A stretch of DNA of 64,000 nt from Bacilli bacterium (GTDB lineage: Bacteria; Bacillota_I; Bacilli_A; RFN20; DUOF01). The notes below the pieces were generated by a model. It saw only the letters and a program-made list of their open reading frames with translations. It was not told the origin of the DNA and ran no database searches. The stretch lies in assembly GCA_017517765.1 (NCBI GenBank), contig JAFWYE010000009.1, forward strand, positions 124,001 to 188,000, written 5' to 3'. Positions 58,688 to 64,000 of this stretch are shown piece by piece (position 1 is the stretch's first letter; each line of letters starts with the position of its first letter). Both the position numbers and the translations under genes were made by a program.

Positions 58688-58709
58688 ATAGGTAACTGGA
58701 GTGATGAAA

Positions 58710-59984
58710 ATGAAATATGTATTTAGAGCACTAAAAAAGAATATTACCACTAAAACTAAAAAGATTAATGGAGTTACTCACTATGAATTTCCAATAGTGG
58801 TAAGAGATAAAGAGAAAAACGAAACAACTCATCACGTTTATATTAATAAAGCTAAAACATATATGATGGGTGATTCTTTATATGTTGTTCTAGATACAGA
58901 CAATACATTTACTCCTAATTATTTAAAAGAAAATTTAGAAACCACTTTAACTGATCCAATGCTATTAAAGATATTTACAAACGATTATATTTCATATATG
59001 GTTTCTAAAGAATACACTGATAAAGCTTCTCATGCTATAAATAACTTAATGCCTGTTGGCATTCAAGAAAGACATCCAGAAACTGGGGCAACAAGAGTTA
59101 GCAAATGGAATGATACTTGTAAAAAATTAAGAGAAGTATATGGTGATAATCTTCCTTGTGTTGAACCTTTTGCTACTGACTTTTTATATCCTTTCCATTA
59201 TTCTAGATTTGAAGAAGGAAAGTTTCCTAGAGAATATCTAGCTAATATGATGATGTTTTTATTAACAATTGATCCTAATTTTGATTTCACTACTGAGAAA
59301 AAATTCGATCATGAAAATTACATTTACTATAAATTAAAAGATAGATATTTCCCATTCTTTAGAATGATTAGCAATGAACAATTCTATGAATCATGTTTAG
59401 TAAAAGATGTAAAGAATTGTAAAAAAACACCTTTCTTAAAAAGATTTAATGATCATGGATTAACTAGAGAACTAATTCAATTTATTAAAGAAGATGAAGT
59501 TTATAGAAGCACTGCAATGGCTAAATACAAAGCTTTGAGAGATGAAATGAAACTAGATAAGGAAAAAGAAAGAATCTTTATTCCAGCTTTACCTAAAGAT
59601 GCTTTATTTGCTCTTCAAAAAATGAGGGCTGGGGAAAAACTAACAAAGAAAGAAAAAGATATCTATAAAAAAGCATGCGAAGATAGAGTAGTTAGTTTAT
59701 GTAATGAGTATTATGAAAAAGACTTAAAATTCTTCTTTAGCTATGATGATATAGATAATGAAGAGTTAATAATTAATGCTTTATCTAAAAAGTTTATCGA
59801 CACACCATTTATTGGCCTAGAATATGATGAATATAATAGAGTTGTATATGCTAACTTTGCAAGTGACACAAGAATAATTCCTGATACTAAGCCAATATTT
59901 GAAATAGTAACAAGAAAAGAACTTGAAGAATTGAAAGACGAAGTTTATAGATATTGGATAAGTACAAAACACTTTAAAAGATAA
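58710..59984 (+). CDS. Cytoplasmic protein of unknown function
   Basis: 424 residues; I recognise no family. No signal peptide or membrane helix. It has an N-terminal beta region (THYEFPIVVRDKEKNETTHH near 21), a central region rich in aromatic residues (PFHYSRFEEGKFPREYLANM near 160), and a Lys/Glu-rich helical end (LKDEVYRYWISTKHFKR). The ATG at 58710 is eight bases after TGGAG; the ATG at 58704 is too close. The promoter matches that of the metallophosphoesterase operon, so they may be co-regulated. A terminator follows. Confidence 0.7.
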   Translation: MKYVFRALKKNITTKTKKINGVTHYEFPIVVRDKEKNETTHHVYINKAKTYMMGDSLYVVLDTDNTFTPNYLKENLETTLTDPMLLKIFTNDYISYMVSKEYTDKASHAINNLMPVGIQERHPETGATRVSKWNDTCKKLREVYGDNLPCVEPFATDFLYPFHYSRFEEGKFPREYLANMMMFLLTIDPNFDFTTEKKFDHENYIYYKLKDRYFPFFRMISNEQFYESCLVKDVKNCKKTPFLKRFNDHGLTRELIQFIKEDEVYRSTAMAKYKALRDEMKLDKEKERIFIPALPKDALFALQKMRAGEKLTKKEKDIYKKACEDRVVSLCNEYYEKDLKFFFSYDDIDNEELIINALSKKFIDTPFIGLEYDEYNRVVYANFASDTRIIPDTKPIFEIVTRKELEELKDEVYRYWISTKHFKR

Positions 59985-60017
59985 ATAAAAAAGATGCTTA
60001 CTCAGCATCTTTTTCTT
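59985..60017. terminator. Bidirectional intrinsic terminator
   Basis: Stem AAAGATGCT (59990-59998) / AGCATCTTT (60004-60012) with loop TACTC, between the 424-residue gene and the convergent MFS gene. Confidence 0.88.
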
Positions 60018-61296
60018 TTTTATTTTTCATTCTTATGGTTATAAATAAAGCTGTAGCTATTGCCATTGCTATTGCTGCATATGGGAACATTATCTTATAT
60101 CCACTCTTAACAAAGTAGAATAATAATCCTACAAATACAGGCGTAATAGTTTGTGCTAACATGCTAGCAGTGTAATAATATCCAGTATATTTACCTATAC
60201 TATTTTTACTTGCAAGTTCTACTACCATTGGATAAGAGTTGCAGTTAATCATAGCCCAACCAATACCACATACTGCAATTAATAATAAGAATATGATATT
60301 AATACTTGTAAAGAATGAGCATGCTATTGCTGCTGCAATGATAAGTCCCAATCCTGTTAAAACAGTATTTTTTCTTCCTATTTTACCAGCTAACATACCT
60401 GCAGGAATGAAACTTATCATAGAACAGATAGTTAGTACGATAACAACTGTTCCCCAAGACATTCCTCCACTCAAAGCATTACGTGCATACAAGCTTCCAA
60501 ATGATTCAATAGCATTAAATCCAAAGAACCAGAAGAAAGTAGAAGCAATTAAAATATATAAGTTATATTTATCATTCTTAGATAACTCTTTATCTTCACT
60601 AATAGTTTCATTAGTTTCAGCTAATTTTTCACCAATTTCCATTTCTTCTTTTACTTCTTCAGCAATCTTGTTTTCCTTTATCTTAACAAATAAAGTAACA
60701 AGAGCCATAATCATTAATACTGAAGTAAGAATAAATGGTAGTACTGCTGCATGAGTTGCAGTATCAGGTTCTCCTAAAATCATAGGTAGAGCACCAGCAA
60801 AGATAGCACCTAGATAACCAACAAGATTAATAATTCCATTTGCTTTACTTCTTAATGGTTTTGGTGTGATATCAGGCATTAATGCAACTGCAGGATTTCT
60901 ATACATGTTCATAACAAGTAAAGTTAATCCCATAGTAATAAATATTCCTACTAAACTATTATTTAGATAGAATACAGGAATAAGTGGGAAGATAATTGCT
61001 GCCAATATTGTTCCTACAACAATATATGGCATTCTTTTTCCATATTTAGTATTTGTCTTATCAGATAATCCTCCAAATATAGGAAGCATAAATAATCCAA
61101 ATAAGTTATCTGCTGCCATGATTGCTCCAATGATGTAAGCATATGATTCAGGCTCACCACCAAATTTAGCAATTAATAAATCTTCTAAAAATAATGGTGC
61201 ATAATAGTTATAGACTTGCCAAAGCATTAAAATGGTAAAAAACGCAAGACCTATAAACGTTGTACGTTTTACGTTAAGTTTTAAATTATTTTCCAT
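59998..61296 (-). CDS. MFS transporter, SLC45/GPH-like sugar transporter
   Basis: 432 residues with 12 membrane helices and a long acidic central loop (about 205-245, EEVKEEMEIGEK). The N-terminal half has the MFS loop motif in GGLSDKTNTKYGKRMPYIV near 75-93 and the segment MNMYRNPAVALMPDITPKPLRSKANG near 128, both typical of SLC45/GPH-like disaccharide or glycoside transporters (D-R/Y-NPAxALMPD). The second half has GMLAGKIGRKN near 300. The likely substrate is a sugar, but no glycosidase is adjacent. Ribosome binding site AGGAGG. Divergent from nifJ. Confidence 0.87.
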   Translation of the reverse strand: MENNLKLNVKRTTFIGLAFFTILMLWQVYNYYAPLFLEDLLIAKFGGEPESYAYIIGAIMAADNLFGLFMLPIFGGLSDKTNTKYGKRMPYIVVGTILAAIIFPLIPVFYLNNSLVGIFITMGLTLLVMNMYRNPAVALMPDITPKPLRSKANGIINLVGYLGAIFAGALPMILGEPDTATHAAVLPFILTSVLMIMALVTLFVKIKENKIAEEVKEEMEIGEKLAETNETISEDKELSKNDKYNLYILIASTFFWFFGFNAIESFGSLYARNALSGGMSWGTVVIVLTICSMISFIPAGMLAGKIGRKNTVLTGLGLIIAAAIACSFFTSINIIFLLLIAVCGIGWAMINCNSYPMVVELASKNSIGKYTGYYYTASMLAQTITPVFVGLLFYFVKSGYKIMFPYAAIAMAIATALFITIRMKNKKEKDAE

Positions 61297-61328
61297 AAAC
61301 TCAACCTCCTATATTTATGTTAACACAT

Positions 61329-61393
61329 ATGTATTTTTTTAAAATACATTTAGGCCCTTTTTATTGTTTAAGATTGAGGAATGTAGGTATAAT
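61329..61393 (+). promoter_or_regulatory. Promoter region of nifJ with an upstream palindrome
   Basis: TTGTTT (61364-61369), an 18-base spacer and TATAAT (61388-61393). Upstream, ATGTATTTT (61329-61337) / AAAATACAT (61341-61349) is a perfect inverted repeat between the two divergent genes, perhaps an operator. It does not match the Rex consensus. Confidence 0.5.
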
Positions 61394-61423
61394 GGAATTA
61401 TAGAAAAGAGGCGTATTTAAAAG

Positions 61424-64000
61424 ATGAGTAAAAAAAAGATTATTATGTCTGTAGATGGTAATGAAGCTTGCGCCCATGGCGCATATGCTTTTAGTGAAGT
61501 TGCTGCTATCTACCCTATAACACCTAGTTCTCCTATGGCTGAACACGTTGATGCTTGGAGTAGTAAGGGAAGAAAAAATGTATTTGGAAGCAATGTAAAA
61601 GTTGTTGAAATGGAATCGGAAGCTGGCGCTAGTGGTGCAGTTCATGGTGCATTACAAGGTGGTGCTCTTGCATCTACTTATACAGCTAGCCAAGGATTAC
61701 TTCTAATGATTCCTAATTTATATAAAATGGTTGGTGAATTATTACCAGGAGTATTACATGTATCTGCTAGAAGTTTAGCAACTAGAGCATTATCAATTTT
61801 TGGTGATCACCAAGATATTTATGCTGTAAGACAAACTGGAGCATGTATGATATGTTCTCATTCAGTTCAAGAAGCTGCAGACCTTGCTCCTGTTGCTCAC
61901 TTAACTGCAATTAAAGCAGGAATCCCTGTAGTTCACTTCTTTGATGGATTTAGAACAAGTCATGAAATTCAAAAAGTTGAATTACAAGATTATGATAACT
62001 TAAAGGCTTTACTAGATATGGATGCTGTAAAGAGATTTAAAGACAATGCTTTAAATCCTCATACAAATTCTGTAACTAGAGGTGGAGCTGAAAATGATGA
62101 TATTTATTTCCAAGCTAGAGAAGCTCAAAATAAACATTTAGACAATGTAGGTGTTGTTGCAAGTGAATATTTCAAAAAGATTTCTAAATTAACAGGTAGA
62201 AAATATGCTCCATTTACTTACTATGGTGCTAGTGATGCCACTAGAGTAATTATTGCTATGGGTAGTGTTACTCAAACAATTGAAGAAACAATTGATACTT
62301 TAAATAAAAAAGGTGCTAAGGTTGGTTTAGTAAAAGTTCACTTATATAGACCATTCTTATCAGATAAATTAGCAAGTGTAATTCCTGCAACATGTACTAG
62401 CATTGCTGTTTTAGATAGAACTAAAGAAGCTGGTGCTACAGGTGAACCATTATACTTAGATGTTGTTACTGCTTTATTTAAAGAAAACAAACATTATGAT
62501 GTATTAATTGGTGGTAGATATGGATTATCTAGTAAAGATACTCAACCATGCCATATTAAAGCTGTATATGACAATTTAAAGAAAAAGAAGCCATTAAATG
62601 GATTTACTGTAGGCATTGAAGATGATGTAACTCATTTATCATTAAAAGTTAATCCTAACTTTAATGTTAAAACAGATTATATTTCATGCTTATTCTATGG
62701 ATTAGGTAGTGATGGTACAGTTGGAGCAAACAAGAGTTCAATCAAAATTATTGGTGAAGCTACAAAGATGTACACTCAAGCTTATTTTGCTTATGACTCT
62801 AAAAAGAGTGGTGGAGCAACAAGAAGCCACTTAAGATTTGGCCCTACTCCTATTAGATCTACTTATTATATTAAGAATGCTGATTTTATCTCATGTTCAC
62901 TAGATTCTTATATCTTTAAATATAACATGCTAGATAACTTAAAAATTGGTGGTACTTTCTTACTTAATACATCTGTTGATGAAAATGAAATTGCTAAATA
63001 TTTACCTAATAGATTAAAGAAACAATTAGCAGATAAAAAAGCTAAATTCTACATTATTAATGCTAGTAAGATTGCAAAAGAAGTTGGTATGGGTAGAAAA
63101 ACTAATACAGTTCTTCAAAGTGCCTTCTTTAAATTAAATCCTGGATTAATGCCATATACTAAAGCAAACACTTTAATGAAGCAATTTGCTAAAAAGTCTT
63201 ATGGTCATAAGGGTGATGAAATTGTTAAATGTAACTATGACGCTATTGATAGAGGTGGAGAATATGTTGAAGTTAAAGTTGATTCATCTTGGAGTGAATT
63301 AAAGGTTAATGATGTAAGAAAGAATTCTGATAATTACTTTGATGCATTTGTTACTCCAATTGGTACTTTAGATGGTTATGATTTACCTGTATCTACATTT
63401 ACCAAATATGGATTACTTGATGGTACAATGCAAAATAATGTAACATTCAAAGAAAAAAGAGAAATTGCTGAAGAAGTACCTCATTGGATTAAAGAGAATT
63501 GTATCCAATGTAACAAGTGTGTATTTGTATGTCCACACGCTACAATTAGAGCATTCTTACTTGATGGAAGCGAATATGAAGCTGCTCCTGAAGTTGTAAA
63601 GAAAGAATATTTAGAAGCTATGGGTGGCCCTAATGTTAAGGGATTAAAATTCAAAGTACAAGTAGATCCTAAAAACTGTGTTGGATGTGGATTATGTGTA
63701 AGAGAGTGTCCAGGTAAAGCTGGTGCTAAAGCACTTGAGATGAAACCTATCGCTGAAGAACTTCATGAAGATGAAGGTGCTAATTACTTATATAAGAATG
63801 TTGAATATAAAACTCAATACTTCCCTACTAATACAGTAAAAGGTATTGGTTTTGCTAGACCTTACTTTGAAGTAAGTGGTTCTTGTGCTGGATGTGGAGA
63901 AACTCCTTATTATAGATTACTATCTCAATTATTTGGTAAAGATATGATTATTGCCAATGCTACTGGATGTTCTTCAATTTACAATGGTTCTACACCATCT
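61424..64000 (+). CDS. nifJ: Pyruvate:ferredoxin (flavodoxin) oxidoreductase (3' end outside the window)
   Basis: The open frame runs off the window; 859 codons are visible of about 1170-1200 expected. It oxidises pyruvate with CoA to acetyl-CoA and CO2, reducing ferredoxin, and needs thiamine pyrophosphate. The domain order is normal: the pyruvate-binding start with AYPITPSSPMAEH-type residues (YPITPSSPMAEHV near 28) and GDHQDIYAVRQTG near 130, the gamma domain in the middle, then two 4Fe-4S motifs, CIQCNKCVFVCPHA near 693 and CVGCGLCVRECPGKAG near 752. The TPP domain begins with SCAGCGETPYYR near 825 and ATGCSSIYNGSTPS at the edge. It shows anaerobic metabolism. Confidence 0.97.
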   Translation, partial: MSKKKIIMSVDGNEACAHGAYAFSEVAAIYPITPSSPMAEHVDAWSSKGRKNVFGSNVKVVEMESEAGASGAVHGALQGGALASTYTASQGLLLMIPNLYKMVGELLPGVLHVSARSLATRALSIFGDHQDIYAVRQTGACMICSHSVQEAADLAPVAHLTAIKAGIPVVHFFDGFRTSHEIQKVELQDYDNLKALLDMDAVKRFKDNALNPHTNSVTRGGAENDDIYFQAREAQNKHLDNVGVVASEYFKKISKLTGRKYAPFTYYGASDATRVIIAMGSVTQTIEETIDTLNKKGAKVGLVKVHLYRPFLSDKLASVIPATCTSIAVLDRTKEAGATGEPLYLDVVTALFKENKHYDVLIGGRYGLSSKDTQPCHIKAVYDNLKKKKPLNGFTVGIEDDVTHLSLKVNPNFNVKTDYISCLFYGLGSDGTVGANKSSIKIIGEATKMYTQAYFAYDSKKSGGATRSHLRFGPTPIRSTYYIKNADFISCSLDSYIFKYNMLDNLKIGGTFLLNTSVDENEIAKYLPNRLKKQLADKKAKFYIINASKIAKEVGMGRKTNTVLQSAFFKLNPGLMPYTKANTLMKQFAKKSYGHKGDEIVKCNYDAIDRGGEYVEVKVDSSWSELKVNDVRKNSDNYFDAFVTPIGTLDGYDLPVSTFTKYGLLDGTMQNNVTFKEKREIAEEVPHWIKENCIQCNKCVFVCPHATIRAFLLDGSEYEAAPEVVKKEYLEAMGGPNVKGLKFKVQVDPKNCVGCGLCVRECPGKAGAKALEMKPIAEELHEDEGANYLYKNVEYKTQYFPTNTVKGIGFARPYFEVSGSCAGCGETPYYRLLSQLFGKDMIIANATGCSSIYNGSTPS

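Noticed and set aside
60239..60754. 171-codon plus-strand ORF inside the MFS gene
   Set aside because: Antisense of a gene with clear MFS motifs; no promoter or ribosome binding site.
61361..61645. 94-codon minus-strand ORF over the start of nifJ
   Set aside because: Antisense of the conserved nifJ N-terminus and its promoter; no ribosome binding site.

Overview
The window is very AT-rich DNA from a low-GC, Gram-positive-type anaerobe. Its ribosome binding sites are strong AGGAGG-like sequences, its promoters follow the TTGACA-17-TATAAT pattern, and Trp is read as TGG with TGA used as a stop, so the code is the ordinary bacterial one. A pyruvate:ferredoxin oxidoreductase, a methionine gamma-lyase-family protein, BspA-like leucine-rich repeats and many gene families without names suggest an uncultured gut Bacilli/Erysipelotrichia/RF39-like lineage. 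That placement is an inference. No tRNA, rRNA, CRISPR array, transposase or phage structural gene was found.

Layout. 1-4.7 kb: the end of lysS, a membrane protein, an ADP-ribosylglycohydrolase and two tandem YwaF-like membrane proteins. 4.8-20.6 kb: a Wzx/Wzy-type surface polysaccharide locus on the minus strand. It holds galE, ugd, a uronate epimerase, a flippase, two ATP-grasp proteins flanking an N5-(carboxyethyl)ornithine synthase, two GT4 glycosyltransferases, a polymerase, a PssD/PssE pair and the initiating phosphoglycosyltransferase. A separate two-gene unit follows, with a processive GT2 and a second polymerase-like protein. 21-24 kb: a DUF2188 protein with a histone-like tail, a PHP phosphoesterase and two unknowns. 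24.1-30.6 kb: a 2165-residue surface protein. 30.7-35.5 kb: unknowns, including tandem ankyrin proteins. 35.5-41.6 kb: housekeeping and transport genes (methionine gamma-lyase family, PnuC, an SDR, EF-P, an orphan substrate-binding lipoprotein). 41.6-45.3 kb: a heterodimeric ABC exporter with an upstream leader peptide. 45.5-47.9 kb: a DUF1538 membrane protein with two P-II-like regulators. 47.9-61.3 kb: nuclease, pseudouridine synthase, deaminase-like, metallophosphoesterase, LRR, symporter and MFS genes. 61.4 kb to the end: the 5' part of nifJ.

The three most notable signals are these. (1) The capsule core places an opine-type amino acid synthase between two ATP-grasp proteins beside UDP-uronate genes, which suggests a polysaccharide whose uronic acids carry N-(carboxyethyl)amino acids. 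(2) The ABC exporter leader holds a 25-codon ORF and three mutually exclusive base-pairing options, one of which hides the exporter ribosome binding site, as in erm/bmr-type attenuators. (3) A short, GC-rich, structured RNA with its own promoter and terminator sits between galE and ugd, and half of it resembles the c-di-GMP-I aptamer core.
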